Shown here: positions 1 to 10,629 of the stretch, in pieces
How positions within the stretch are numbered: the stretch's first letter is position 1
Layout of the letters: every line of letters begins with the position of its first letter
Source of the DNA: Ignelater luminosus
Lineage: Eukaryota > Arthropoda > Insecta > Coleoptera > Elateridae
Reading direction: 5' to 3'
Length of the DNA: 64,000 bases
Assembly: GCA_011009095.1 (NCBI GenBank)
Contig: VTPC01090432.1
Span: forward strand, 124,001-188,000
Made by a program: the position numbers and the translations under genes
The notes under the pieces: generated by a model
Told to the model about the DNA's origin: nothing
The model's database searches: none
Seen by the model: the letters and a program-made list of their open reading frames with translations, nothing else

Positions 1-1112
1 GGCGAACGATTTCATTGAAGTTATTTTAATTGTGATTTGTTTTAATTAATACATTAAATTGCACCAATTGCTATCTTCCTTAGAACTCTATCTTGGTACT
101 GAGTTTGTAGAACTTTTGTATGGACACCCTGTTTGCACGATGGGACCACGACGGAACAACGCTCGTATACATAATCCATACATCTTCAGGCAATAATATC
201 AATTATATAGTATGGCGTAACAATATAGGGACATTGACTCACGAGGGAAAGAAACAAGAGAACCCTGGAAGTTCTTTATGGTACAGCTACCAGAGCTATA
301 AGTGGAGCGTGTAAGTTCTATTCTTATTTGAAGAACTGGCGTTGCAACAAATCCAAGGGAGGGCCTTCTTAGTAAAGCAGCCAGAAGAGCCTGTTGAAAG
401 AAACTTAGCGCCCAGCCATGACAAGCAGAACATGAAGACGGAGACTTCAATAGTCTTCTATCTATGCCAAGTTGGGAAAAGAGAATATTCTAGATCATCC
501 ATAACTGACCCACCAGTGAAACTCGGAACTCTTGCGGTTCAAAACCCTAGTTGACTTCAAACCGGGCATAAAAGTTCCCAGTAGGAGCCTACTAAACACC
601 AATCCAGCCGAAGTAGATAGAGAAAAAGACAAGAAAAAGCAAGTGTTTGATGAAAGTGGCAGTGCGTTAGTGAACAACAAATTCTGAAAAGTGAAGCCAT
701 CAGCGTAAGAAATGACAGAGATAGAACTCTAACAAGTAATGAACTAACTCCAAAATAGGACCAATTATCAGTAATTAGGACACTTTAAATAGGTTAGGTA
801 GCAACGTAAGTTTGGTGAGTAGCTGGCTAGTTAGTAAGTCAGAATGTAAAAGTACAAGAACAAATGTAGAGAAAAAAACAAAGGACATTGCGGATAAATG
901 TAGGATAGGTGGGATCACGGAACAAAAGCCCACACTCATTTAAAATCACTCGTCTTTACTTCCTGGCATCCCTTTTTAGGTTGGTAAGCTCTTTTCATGA
1001 TTATCAGCTGGTGGACCAACAGTTTTCAGTTAGACATGTTTGTTGATGTAAACAAATGAGGTGAGTGGAATTTCGGAAGTTTTCATTTAATTTTTTGAAA
1101 ATTTTTATCATA
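1..1112. repeat. Left arm of large inverted repeat (outer part)
   Basis: Read as reverse complement, this stretch matches 7559-8604 almost throughout, with scattered substitutions and small indels (roughly 85-90 percent by eye). Base 1 aligns with about 8604, so the left end of the arm may continue outside the window. The arm is interrupted at the TA at 1111-1112 by the mariner element and resumes at 2383. Large terminal inverted repeats are seen in foldback and some DNA transposons. Two opposite copies of an ordinary interspersed repeat would look the same. Confidence 0.85.
120..314 (+). CDS. Short open frame shared by both inverted-repeat arms (left copy)
   Basis: A 64-codon frame whose central peptide (D-H-D-G-T-T-L, then Y-I-I-H-T-S-S-G-N-N) is also encoded in the other arm at 8235-8546 on the minus strand. 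Both copies read inward from the arm ends. The left copy shifts frame after about codon 45 relative to the right copy, and the downstream similarity (W-R-C-N-K-S-K-G-G) continues in another frame. I do not recognise a family. Conservation of DNA between the arms explains most of the shared peptide, so coding function is not established. Confidence 0.2.
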   Translation: MDTLFARWDHDGTTLVYIIHTSSGNNINYIVWRNNIGTLTHEGKKQENPGSSLWYSYQSYKWSV

Positions 1113-1145
1113 ACAGATGGGCTCAAAAGTCCCAGGCCTAACAAA
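1113..1145 (+). repeat. mariner left terminal inverted repeat
   Basis: About 33 bp, starting ACAGATGGGCTC directly after the TA at 1111-1112. It differs from the right repeat at two positions near the tip. Confidence 0.93.
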
Positions 1146-1177
1146 GAAAACACGGTTTTTTTTGTTCAAAATTAGCT

Positions 1178-2239
1178 TTATTCATCAACGTAATTTCCAT
1201 CAAGAACAACGCAATCATTCCAGCGCCGCTCTAACATTTCAATACCACTTTTGTAGAACGATTTATCTTTTGCCTCAAAATAGGACTCAGTTTCAGCGAT
1301 AACCTCTTTATTCGAGCGAAATTTCTTACCGGCAAGTATTTTTTTTAGGTCTGCGAACAGCCAGTAGTCGCTGGGAGCCAAATCTGGCGAATACGGTGGA
1401 TGTGGGAGCAATTCGAAGTTCAATTCATGTAGTTTAGCCATTGTTTTAATTGACTTGTGACACGGTGCGTTGTCTTGATGAAACAAAATTCTTTTCTTTG
1501 CCATATGCGGTCGTTTTTTTGCAATTTCGGCCTTCAAACGCTTCAATAACGCTATATAATATTCACTGTTGATGGTATTTCCCTTCTCAAGATAGTCGAT
1601 GAATATTACACCACGCACATCCCAAAATACCGAGGCCATAACCTTTCCAACCGATTGTTGTGCTTTCTGTCGCTTTGGACGAGGTTTACCAGTTGCTGTT
1701 CACTCAGATGACGATCGTTTTGATTCCGGAGTGAAGTGATGGATCCATGTTTCATCCATTGTCACATATCGACGCAAAAATTCCGGTTTGTTACGTTTAA
1801 ACATGGCCAAACACTGCTCAGAAACGTCAACACGTTCTTGTTTTTGGTGAACAGTGAGCAAACGCGGCACCCACTTTGAACAGAGCTTTCTCATAGTCAA
1901 ATGCTCATGCAATATAAAGCCAACACGTTCTTTTGATATCTTTACAATGTCAGCTAACTTACGGAACTTCACTTTTCGATCATTCAAAACGATTTTGTGG
2001 ATTTTTTTGATGTTTTCTGGTGTTACCGCCTCATTTAGACGTTCACTGCGTTCTGCATCATCGGTGTCTCTACGACCACGTTTGAAGTCAGCAAACCAAC
2101 GTTTTATTGTTGTTTCTGATGGAGCGGAGTCCCCATAACACTTTTCAAGCCATTGCTTCGCTTGAACGGTATTTTTAAACACGAAATTGTTTTTGATCCA
2201 TTGTTTTGAAAATAACAAAAGTAGCGTCACTCTTAGCAC
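1178..2239 (-). pseudogene. mariner transposase with one internal stop
   Basis: A cut-and-paste transposase with an N-terminal HTH DNA-binding region and a C-terminal RNase H-fold catalytic core. The reading frame spans 354 codons without a shift, and a single TGA at 1700-1702 splits it into 179 and 153 open codons. The stop falls after K-R-S-S-S-E, just before T-A-T-G-K-P-R, where mariner proteins normally have tryptophan, so a single TGG to TGA change is the likely cause. Catalytic motifs are visible: T-M-D-E-T-W in the first part, then H-Q-D-N-A-P-C-H and S-P-D-L-A-P-S-D in the second, with 34 residues between the last two aspartates. The first dozen residues look atypical, so the start may also be damaged. 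Length is close to the usual 345-350 residues. Confidence 0.93.
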
Positions 2240-2347
2240 AATAACTCACAAAATAATGAATAGAATATCATGAAATTTTAACAGCTGTCTTTTGAAGGTT
2301 AGTACTAACTGAAAAAGCGGTGAATGCAATAGAACTAGCGCCATCTA

Positions 2348-2380
2348 TTTGTTAGGCCTGGGACTTTTCAGCCCATGTGT
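2348..2380 (-). repeat. mariner right terminal inverted repeat
   Basis: Reverse complement begins ACACATGGGCTGAAAAGTCC and ends at the TA duplication at 2381-2382. It pairs with 1113-1145. Confidence 0.93.
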
Positions 2381-2382
2381 TA

Positions 2383-2520
2383 CACTAGCAATAAGGTGTA
2401 GTTGTAAGACGCTGATACAGTTTGTTTATCAATAGCGTATCACTTTAACTTCAGACACATGATAATGGTGCTAGGTTTACTTTGTTGGAGTAGTTTGGCA
2501 TTTTTCAATTTTTTTCATTT
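2383..2520. repeat. Left arm of large inverted repeat (inner part)
   Basis: After removal of the mariner, the arm similarity continues (CACTAGCA..., then the segments around ATGATAATGG and TTTGGCATTTTT) and matches the reverse complement of about 7477-7556. The left copy holds roughly 60 extra bases here compared with the right. Similarity fades near 2520. Confidence 0.75.
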
Positions 2521-5190
2521 AAGATTTAAAGCTCAATCTGTTTTTTATTCATTGAAGGTACCTTGTGTCTGTTTTTATGTATAAAGTGTAAAAATCAGGT
2601 ATTACGCTATTTTGTAGAGTTATCAGAAGATTGTGTTCGAGTAAATGCTCGACATAGTTTGATTTATCTAAATATTTCTGCTTCTAGTGCTTGTTTCTAA
2701 GTGTCTATGTAATACAGAGACATTAAAAGTGCAGTTCGGCTTATAAATACCGGATATTATGTGTTTTGTCTTTGGTTTTGAATAGAAATTTAATAAGTTA
2801 AACATAAGATTATTAACTAAAGTGCCCTCCTTGTCACTGTCCGATAAGATAATAAGATGATGTCGATTTTAGATAACAGTCCTTTGCAAGGTTTGCATGT
2901 TATTTGCTGATAGTTACTCAGAGCAATTCAGCAGGTAAGATCAAAGAGAGTACAAGGTAGTAAATGTAAGCAACACAGTAATAGAGTGAAGTAAACACGC
3001 AAAAAGTCTTGGTGTATTCTCTCTAAAATTTGCTAGAGGTAATGAAGTTTGTAGAAAACCAAATATACCCCAGGTGGTGCCTTTATTTGTTGAAGATGTG
3101 TAGAACATCCGTTATTGATAATGAATTTAAAGTATGCTGTGGCCTTTATGGAAACTACACAGCACGCGCTGTTCGTATTATTAATTTTGTTGTGTTTTTC
3201 TGTTTATTTTATATGAAGATGTTGGAAATTGCATATTTTCCTGTTTAATTTATTTTATTTTATTTATTATGTACAAAACGAAATAAATAGCAGACTCTCT
3301 ATGCTATGCTACTTTTAATTATCTTGTTATTTTACAGCCAGACTTTGCTTTTATTAAAATAGCATAATAGAAAGACAGCAGGAGCAATGCGAGGAAAATT
3401 ATTATCATTTCTCAAATATAACCAATCCATAAACCTCACACAAAATATTTCTTTCTTTCTTATTTACTAGGACGTCGATATAAGTATATCAGAGATACAT
3501 TTCCACCTCTGAGGTATCGTGGGGGTTTCGGTATTTTGTTTGCTTTAAATAACTGCTTTTCCCGTATCTTATCATTGTTATTTGTAGCTCCTTCTTTTTA
3601 GGAATATTTACAGTTCTGTCTGCATCCAAACCCTAATCTAACTTATTTTTAAGGTTTCTTTTTTCCCTCTCCTTCCACCTAAATGTAAATAGTAAGAGTT
3701 TTCTTAGAGCGACGAGAAAGACAGAAATAAAATTATTGATAATTTGCTACCATTAGTCTATAAAGGTAACAAGTAGAGTTAATTTAATAAAGAGCAAACT
3801 TCCAGAGTATATAAGTAGTCTCTTTCAGTTTTACACTTTATCGAATTAACTTCCAAAAATAACTACACTGATGCACTTTGGACTAGTTCTTCCCTAATCG
3901 AATTGTTAAACTTCTAACACAAACTACTTTTGAAACAAGATGCTGAAAGCTAAATGTTGTTCTCTAGGTGGAAAACAGAACAAAACCGAAATAGATAAAT
4001 GAGTTTCAAGTAACTAAATGTTAAATCGTAACAGCTTTGTGTTGTAGAAAATTTGCTTACTGCAGCAGCTCGCAGTACCACCACCGCTGCGAAAATCGAT
4101 CGAGTTTATTACTTAAACACGAATATAAATGAAGGCAGGTCGTTAGTGTACTCTGACAGTTCACAGAATATCTGTTAAAGTACGTCAAAAGTTATGAATC
4201 TTTAGATTTCGGCAACGTAATGAGCTTAAATTTCTCTATTGAATCTACAAACCACATCTTTCTTCTTTAGCAGCAGCATAATGGGCGAGATCACCATCTA
4301 CGTATCTAATTTTCACCCCATTAATCATTAGCTTATGTAGGTAACATTATTGTACTATCGTAACACTAAATTCGGGTTTCCTTCCTCTAGGCAATTTACT
4401 CCATCTTTACTTTTTATCAGCACAATACGAAAGCATTAGAGTCCATTAATAATAATCATAATAATATTACGATAAAAAAATCGCCGTCTTAATTGTCTAT
4501 TAATGTAAATCTTCCAAGCTTAATTACGATAAGTATAGACTTGTAAATTTTATTCAGTGTATCCTTTCTTAATAGTAGTCTTTAAGGCTCAATAAATAAG
4601 GAATAGGGAAAGTAACTAAATAATTCTACCAAATCCCTTTTCAAACACCCAATAAGTAACCTACAGCTCTACTTCGTAATTAATGGTTCAGAAGATAATT
4701 CGACAGCGTTAACAAATTTCCTTCATTGACTTTGTAATTAATAATCTAATGCGCTTCTAATAGAATTTTGCTGTTTTAAGAGAAATTTGTATAATCTACT
4801 AAATAAGTATTTTATCACACATTTTATTAAAACCTCCGTAATTAAATTTGAGACTTTTTAGGCAAATTAAAGAATATAAAGAAACTAAAAAGAAACAAAA
4901 ACCTAATTCATTCAGAATCCACTTGTTTGATATCTTGGATAAAATAAGATTTTATTTTTTTCAAGTTAAGTACCAACTAATATTAGTTTGGGTTTCCCAA
5001 GCACTGGTTTTCCGGAAACTCATTAATTATATTAGTTTCACCTCTCAAATCTGTTTCAAAAAATAGACAACAGATGATTACAGTTTTCGTTGATTTAGAG
5101 AAGGCTGTTTGGCTGAGCAGTGTGAATTACGTTGTCAGACACAAAACAAGAGTTCAAAAAGGCACTTTATTTCTCATATCCTTATACTTA
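2521..5190. other. AT-rich interior of the inverted-repeat unit, no gene recognised
   Basis: About 2.7 kb between the left arm and the pogo-like element. Only short AT-biased open frames occur (72 codons at 3030-3248 and at 4848-5066), with no motif I recognise. A T/TTTA simple-sequence patch lies near 3245-3270. No terminal repeats or RNA-gene signals were seen. Confidence 0.5.
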
Positions 5191-5202
5191 GGGTAGGTGG
5201 AA

Positions 5203-5384
5203 GCAAAGACCCGCAGTTGTAGATATTTTCAAAACTTTAAAAATTGCTTTTTTACGCTCAAGATTAGTAGTAGGATTTAGTTTATACCATTAACTACCAT
5301 GTCTATGAAAATCAGAATTGACGAAATAACAGTACCCGATATGTTAGACCATTTTCTAAATCTTACATTGCGGGTTTTTGTCCC
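5203..5384. repeat. Left (sub)terminal GGGnAAAnACCCGC motifs of the pogo-like element
   Basis: Two oppositely oriented copies of the same short motif, GCAAAGACCCGCA at about 5203-5215 and GCGGGTTTTTGTCCC at about 5370-5384. Similar motifs occur three times near the other end. They could be binding sites for the element's own HTH domain; that is inference. Confidence 0.5.
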
Positions 5385-5613
5385 CTATAAAATACGGCTT
5401 CAGTTTAAAAAAAGACAGGAATGTAAAAAAAAGGAGATGATGAGACGGTGAGATCGTTTTTGAAACTAATCATATTTTTAAACCTGGCAGAATCGTTAGA
5501 AACCTTTTGCAACACCAGACACCTTTGCCAGGGCAAAGTAGTCAGGTTTGACTTCTTCAGAAGAAATGAAGCTAAGTTCTGATTGTCATTAAACTGTCAC
5601 AACCAGATTCCGA

Positions 5614-7262
5614 TTAGTCAAAGTTTCCTTTACGTGGCAACTTCCTCTTGCCAAGTGTGGGTTTTTCACATTGAAACAAAGTCTTGCTCACTTCTATTTG
5701 ACCTACGCTTTGATTCTGTTCCTCCAGCTGTTTCAAGCTTTCTTTGTTTGGGGTCGATGTGAGTAAAACTGACTTCAGACCCTTAACTGGACGTTTTCCT
5801 CTTACCTTTAATTTAGGAAGAGAAATTATATCACATGATGATGTGTGTAAAGTTATACCACTAAGACTAGATGGACTAGCTGTAAAACTTAACAAGCATC
5901 TATAATTTAATAAATATTAACAAACATTTTTAGTTTCCTCTGTTACGGCACCTTCTTAAGGCTGCTCTTCACTTTGGCAAATTTCCGCGACAGCATCTCT
6001 ACGCTCGATGCAACTTCATTGCCTAAATGTGTTTTATTATTGTTAAAAACTACGAGAGTCACATCATCGTGATGAACGGGATTATCTTTCTGTTTTTAAT
6101 CCTGATCAGTAGCTTACCCAGGTAAAAAGTAGTCATCATCTGTAAATTTGTTACGGTCTAATTAGAAGAAAACCTTCAACTGCTTTTTCTACAGTTGCTC
6201 TCTTTTGAGAAGCTTTTGCAGCTATTTCTGCAACATGATATATGCTCAATGTTTTTCCAGAATGACAAGCTATCCAGTCATCAGCTGCTCTGTCGTAAAA
6301 AGTTTTGAATGGTTTAAAAGATATGCGATCTAAGGGTTACTTCTTTTGGCTGCTGTGTGGTGGTAAACTCAGTATATGTATGTGACAGAATCTCGCTTAA
6401 TTAATGACTTCTAGGTTTGTATGAGAAAAAGTTTGTCAAGGATAAATAACATAGGCCACTCTTGAAAGAGGTTGGCAGACTTTTTGAAATGCGCTAAGCT
6501 TTTCATAAAAGTAGTGATGGTCTTGGGGCCTTTGACGTCCCTTCCATATAGCATCTTGTGGGATCATTCTTAATGAGCAGAAAATTTATATTTTTCTAGC
6601 AAATATAAAATACGGAGTAATATGACTGCACATGCAATGGTCACTTTTGCCCTTGTTCGGCACTTACAAACTTTGCTACCTTTTTTCCAGTCGACATAAT
6701 GTGTTTTTTAAGTTTATTCAAAACTGTCTTTATCCCTGTCTTGTCCAAGTTGTATATTTGGCCAGGAGTAAATTGATATTTGCATAGGACGTTCTCTAAA
6801 TTATTAAAATATTGTATCACTTGGGTTTTAAATATTGAGACTCATAGTCCTAGCAACGTTTGTCTTTCGAGGTGTCCTTAATGAAAGCCAATTTCGGCGC
6901 ATAAATCACTGCGTAGAATCATGACCAGCCATTTTAATATTTTTTGAAAACGCGTAAGAAATGCTGTTTTTCTTGCATATGTGCATACTAAGGAGCATAA
7001 AGATTTAAGGATCGGCCAAAAAAATCTTCTGTCTAGTTGCTTGCATTGTTCCGGTATCTCTGGTTCTGGTCGAACTAAAAACATTTTTGAATCTACCAAG
7101 CTTATTTGTTCCTTCACCTCTCTTCAATTTGGCTCTCAAAGTGGACTCATCAAATCCAGTTGCCTTAGCTGCCTGTCGGATTGAGAGCCTTTTTGTGCCC
7201 ATCAGATCTTTAGCCTCATTCAGCAAATCTTGGTTTAGCGGCTTTTGGAATGTTTTCCGTTT
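5614..7262 (-). pseudogene. pogo/Tigger-like (CENP-B type, DDE_1) transposase, broken
   Basis: The pieces are in family order along the minus strand. First, at 7226-7100, a pipsqueak/CENP-B-type HTH (S-I-R-Q-A-A-K-A-T-G-F-D-E-S-T-L). Next, around 6700-6770, a segment with I-Y-N-L-D-K-T-G-I, the place where the first catalytic D-E-T-G motif lies in the family (here D-K-T-G). Around 6350 comes L-S-L-P-P-H-S-S-Q-K, the segment after the second catalytic aspartate. Around 6200-6330 comes P-F-K-T-F-Y-D-R-A-A-D-D-W, then S-G-K-T-L-S-I-Y-H-V-A-E. The basic serine/proline-rich tail runs 5895-5614 (S-V-L-L-T-S-T-P). Several stops and frame changes separate the pieces, and the region with the second catalytic aspartate is not legible, so it cannot make a working enzyme. 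Confidence 0.8.
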
Positions 7263-7415
7263 ATAATTTTTGAAAAACCAAAACTAATTAAAAATGGCAC
7301 AATTTCATTTGTTAGCAATTGCAACGTATTTCTGTAGGATGTATTTTTAACATCTGACCTGCTGTTGGCGAAAGATTTAAATGAAGATCAGCGAATACAT
7401 CACGACCAGGTACTG

Positions 7416-7471
7416 AGGCAAAAACCCATATGCGGATCTTTGCCCCATTACTTGTGCGGGTTTTTGCCCAC
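7416..7471. repeat. Right (sub)terminal motifs of the pogo-like element
   Basis: Three copies of one motif in 56 bases: GGCAAAAACCCA (about 7416-7427), GCGGATCTTTGCCCC (about 7432-7445) and GCGGGTTTTTGCCCA (about 7456-7470). Orientation alternates, giving a partly palindromic terminus. Confidence 0.55.
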
Positions 7472-7476
7472 TTTGG

Positions 7477-8604
7477 AAAAAATCAAAAAATGCCAAAGTA
7501 CTCCAACCAACAACAAAGTAATCCTAGTGCCATTATCATATGTCTAAAGGTTACTGCTAGTGTATGATAAAAGTTTTCAAAAAATTAAATCAAAACTTTC
7601 GAAATTCCACTCACCTCATTTGTTTACATCAACAAACATATCTAACTGACAACTGTTTGTCCACCCGCTGATAATCATGAAAAGGGCTTACCAACTTAAA
7701 CATATATGGCAGGAAGTAAAGGCGGGTGATTTTAAATGAGTGTTCGTCTTTGTTCCGCGATGCCACCTATCCTACATTTATCCGCAATGTCTTCTGTTCT
7801 TTTCTTTACATTCCTACTTGTACTTTTACATTCTGACTTACTAACTAGCTAGCTACTAAGTAAACTTACGTTACTACTTAACCTATTTAAATTGTCCTGA
7901 TTCGTCATAATTGGTCCTATTTTGGAATTAGTTCATTACTTGTTAGAGTTCTATCTCTGTCATTTCTTACACTGATGGATTCACTTTTCAGAATTTCTTG
8001 TCCACTAAAACACTCTCACTTTCACTAAACATATACTTCTTGTTTTTTCCACTATCTACTTTGTACCGCAAGAGTTTCGAGTTCCACTGGTAGGCCAGTT
8101 GTAGATGATCTACTGCTCGGCATAAGCAAGGCACATTCGGTAGGATTTTCTCTTTTCCCAATTTGGCATAGACAGAAGACTATTGAAGTCTCCGTCTTCA
8201 TGTTCTGCTTGCCATGGCTGGACGCTGAGTTTCTTTAGACGAGCTCTTCTGGCTGCTTTCCTCCCTTCGATTTGTTGCAACGCCAGTTTTCCAAATAAGA
8301 ATAGGACTTACACGCTCCAATTATAGCTCTGGTAGCTGACCTTAAAGAATTTCCAGAGTCCTTTTGTTTTGTTTCCTCGGGAGTCGATGTCCCTATATTG
8401 TTATTGTTACACCATACTGTATAATTGGTATTATTGCCTGAAGATGTATGGATTATGTATGCAAGCGTTGTTCCGTCGTGGTCCTGTCGTGCAAACAGCA
8501 AAGCAGTACTAAGATAGACCCCTGAAGCAGATAACAACTGGTGCAATATAATGTATTAATTAAAACAAATCGCAATTAAAATAACTTCAATGAAATCGTT
8601 CGTC
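7477..8604. repeat. Right arm of large inverted repeat
   Basis: Reverse-complement match to 1-1112 plus 2383-2520. The uninterrupted TA site for the left-arm mariner is at about 7557-7558, showing the empty state. The outer end matches to base 1 of the window at about 8604. Beyond it no further pairing can be tested, because the left side is outside the window. Confidence 0.85.
8235..8546 (-). CDS. Short open frame shared by both inverted-repeat arms (right copy)
   Basis: A 103-codon open frame reading inward from the arm end. It carries the same central peptide as the left-arm frame and stays open longer (to N-W-R-C-N-K-S-K-G-G-K-Q-P-E-E-L-V). No signal peptide, membrane segment or known motif was recognised. 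It could be a remnant of the repeat's own gene or simply a chance open stretch. The two copies differ by several substitutions and at least one frame shift. Confidence 0.25.
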   Translation of the reverse strand: MHQLLSASGVYLSTALLFARQDHDGTTLAYIIHTSSGNNTNYTVWCNNNNIGTSTPEETKQKDSGNSLRSATRAIIGACKSYSYLENWRCNKSKGGKQPEELV

Positions 8605-10019
8605 AGACGTCGATGACGTTATACTCTCTTTAATGAGCTGCTTATTCGTTTTTAATAAAATAAACAAAAATTAATATTCTATTCTGAAAGTCGAACAAGT
8701 GGTTCAAATGTGACTGACTCTTACACATCAAAAGTATGCATGTACACATTCATGATGTATTATGTGAAACGTATCACGTGTCGAGCCTTTAGAACTTAAT
8801 ATATTAAAAATCTGATCTTTTTACGAATTTCATTGGAATTTAGTTGAAAAAGTTTACAAAGACCTTGAAGGCAACATTCACTTCATTTAGCAATCATTGA
8901 GAGCAAAAAGCAATTTTGTTGTATTCAAACCGACATGGCATCTGAGGGCAGCAAAAAACCCCAAAGTCAACCAACTGCTACATGTCTTCATGTTGCTCAA
9001 GGCACTATTAAAAAAGTATTTAGACATTTACAATTCAAAAACGCCATGTAACAGTCCATTCGTAGGTTTCAAGAAAAACAAGAGGAACAAAATCGCTTTT
9101 TGATGTTCTAATTTGTTAATGTCTTTAAATCTAAAGCCGGCAGAATTTATAGTCTGCAAATGTTAAGATACTTGAAATCACTGACATATTTAGTTTTAAC
9201 TGTCGTATTTTTTTTAAAAAACTTTTTAGCTAATGTTATTTGTGTGATTATATAGGGGTTCTTATCATCTACCACAGATTTGTTAGTTGAGTTAGATATT
9301 TCAAGTCTGCAGAAAAACAAAAATGTGGGAATTTCTAGTAAATTATAAAGCTCTAGGTTGTTCGAGATTGGTCATTTAACGATTTAAGAAGAATTTTGGT
9401 TTAGCCTATAAATTTTGAATTACTTCACTCAATCTGTTGCTATTCTCATAATAATCGCATAGTTTCATAATCGATTCATACACAATTCAAGGGAAGTTTT
9501 TCTTAACAGCCTTTAAATCAGATACAAATTTGGAAACTGTTAGAAGGGCACCAGTTATCGTTGAGTTGTAAATTTGGGTTCTGACAATGTAGCAATTTGC
9601 TTTTCAGATCGCTGACTAACTGGAGGTGCATTATAACATAATTTTTCTGTCTATGATCTTTAGATACATGGAGAATATTCAAGTCATCGGATCAATCTTA
9701 CACCTGCATGCCGTCAAAATTTGCGGGTTAATAGTATACAGTAAGAACAGAAAGATAAAATTCCAATTTATCTGTTTCTGGCATTAAACGTCATAAGCTT
9801 GTTAACAGAGTTTATTAAAGTCAGATTTAATTAGAGACTTGTAGCGTAAGTTGTTATGTTTTTTTGCATTTGGGCACCGTTTATCACGCAATCATCCTTT
9901 TAAAGCGTGATTTCAAAAAACATACAACACAGTGACATTCAGTGTAAGATTGAGAGAACTTATTAAGAAAGAAACAGTACTGTGAATTTTGTAAATCTTG
10001 TTGCCTTATCGTGTAAATC
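8605..10019. other. AT-rich stretch without recognised gene
   Basis: No family recognised. A 68-codon frame (8897-9103, +) and a minus-strand stretch at about 9424-9580 (about 50 codons with one stop, containing K-F-V-S-D-L-K-A-V-K-K-N-F-P) are the only segments with protein-like texture. Neither could be assigned. Confidence 0.4.
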
Positions 10020-10612
10020 CCTTTCCTTTCCATCGCCAGCCATATGCTGTATTTTAACGTGTCGAAGGCTTTCTAGAAGTCCACGAAAATCAGATGCAAA
10101 CTTTGCTGAAATTCGTTCTCTTGGTCGACCTTCTAATCAATGCGGCTGAGCAGTACCTTGCAGAGCATCTTCACGGGAACACAAAGTAGCATGATACCCC
10201 GCCAGTTGTCACACGGACTTAAGTCATCTTTCTTGGGGATTTTGACAAGTATACCTTAAAACCAGTCTTCCGGAAACAGCTCATCTTTCCAAATCCTTGA
10301 TAAAATAGGGTGTAGTGCTTGCACTGATAATATGGAATCCGACGTAAGCATCTCGCCCGTTATTTGGTCGATTCCTGCTGATTTACTCATCTTTATGCTA
10401 CAAATGATTGTCTCAATTGCATCAGTAATGGTCACATTTGAACTAATTCTTTGAATTCTCGCGACCTGGGAACGATGTTCTAAATTGGTCACTGGAGAAT
10501 CAGATATTGTGAAGCGGTCCTTAAAATGTTCAAACCATCGGCGAATTTGCTCTTCTTGACTTGTCAACAGCTTGCTAGTCTTGTCCTTGACTGGAAATCC
10601 CGTATGTGCACG
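10020..10612 (-). pseudogene. Non-LTR reverse transcriptase, inverted 5' part
   Basis: Minus-strand reading gives the N-terminal side of a non-LTR RT. From 10612 downward: F-P-V-K-D-K, E-E-Q-I-R-R-W-F-E-H-F-K-D, then S-A-G-I-D-Q-I-T-G-E-M-L, then I-P-K-K-D-D-L, N-W-R-G-I-M-L-L, and near 10040 F-V-D-F-stop-K-A-F-D. These correspond to RT blocks upstream of the Y/F-A-D-D box. At least three in-frame stops show it is dead. It meets, head to head, the plus-strand 3' part of what appears to be the same element at about 10612-10630. Clade not assigned (RTE- or CR1-like flavour). Confidence 0.85.
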
Positions 10613-10629
10613 TTTTTCTCAGAGATTAC

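Larger units (their letters stand above)
1113..2380 (-). mobile_element. mariner element (D,D34D), nearly full length
   Basis: The element is 1268 bp and flanked by TA on both sides (1111-1112 and 2381-2382), the mariner target-site duplication. Terminal inverted repeats of about 33 bp begin ACAGATGGGCTC on the left and ACACATGGGCTG on the right, and then agree through AAAAGTCCCAGGCCTAAC. It carries one transposase frame on the minus strand with a single stop. Size, TSD, repeats and transposase all agree with the mariner/Tc1 superfamily, irritans-like by sequence feel. It sits inside the left arm of the large inverted repeat. The homologous site in the right arm (about 7557) lacks it, so it inserted after the two arms existed. 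Confidence 0.95.
5200..7472 (-). mobile_element. pogo/Tigger-like DNA transposon, decayed
   Basis: The element is bounded by related inverted motifs of the form GGGCAAAAACCCGCA: AGCAAAGACCCGCAG at about 5202-5216 on the left, and the reverse complement of GTGCGGGTTTTTGCCCAC at about 7454-7471 on the right. Extra subterminal copies lie at 5370-5384, 7416-7427 and 7432-7445. Between them a degenerate minus-strand transposase of the CENP-B/pogo (DDE_1) type is visible. Exact ends and a TA duplication could not be fixed by eye. Its right end abuts the inner end of the right inverted-repeat arm. Confidence 0.65.

Noticed and set aside
1854..2138. 94-codon plus-strand frame inside the mariner
   Set aside because: Shadow of the minus-strand transposase frame, which has catalytic motifs.
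1..8604. Large inverted-repeat unit as a Polinton/Maverick or endogenous virus
   Set aside because: The unit is far shorter than usual and no integrase, protein-primed polymerase, packaging ATPase, protease or capsid-like frame was seen inside.
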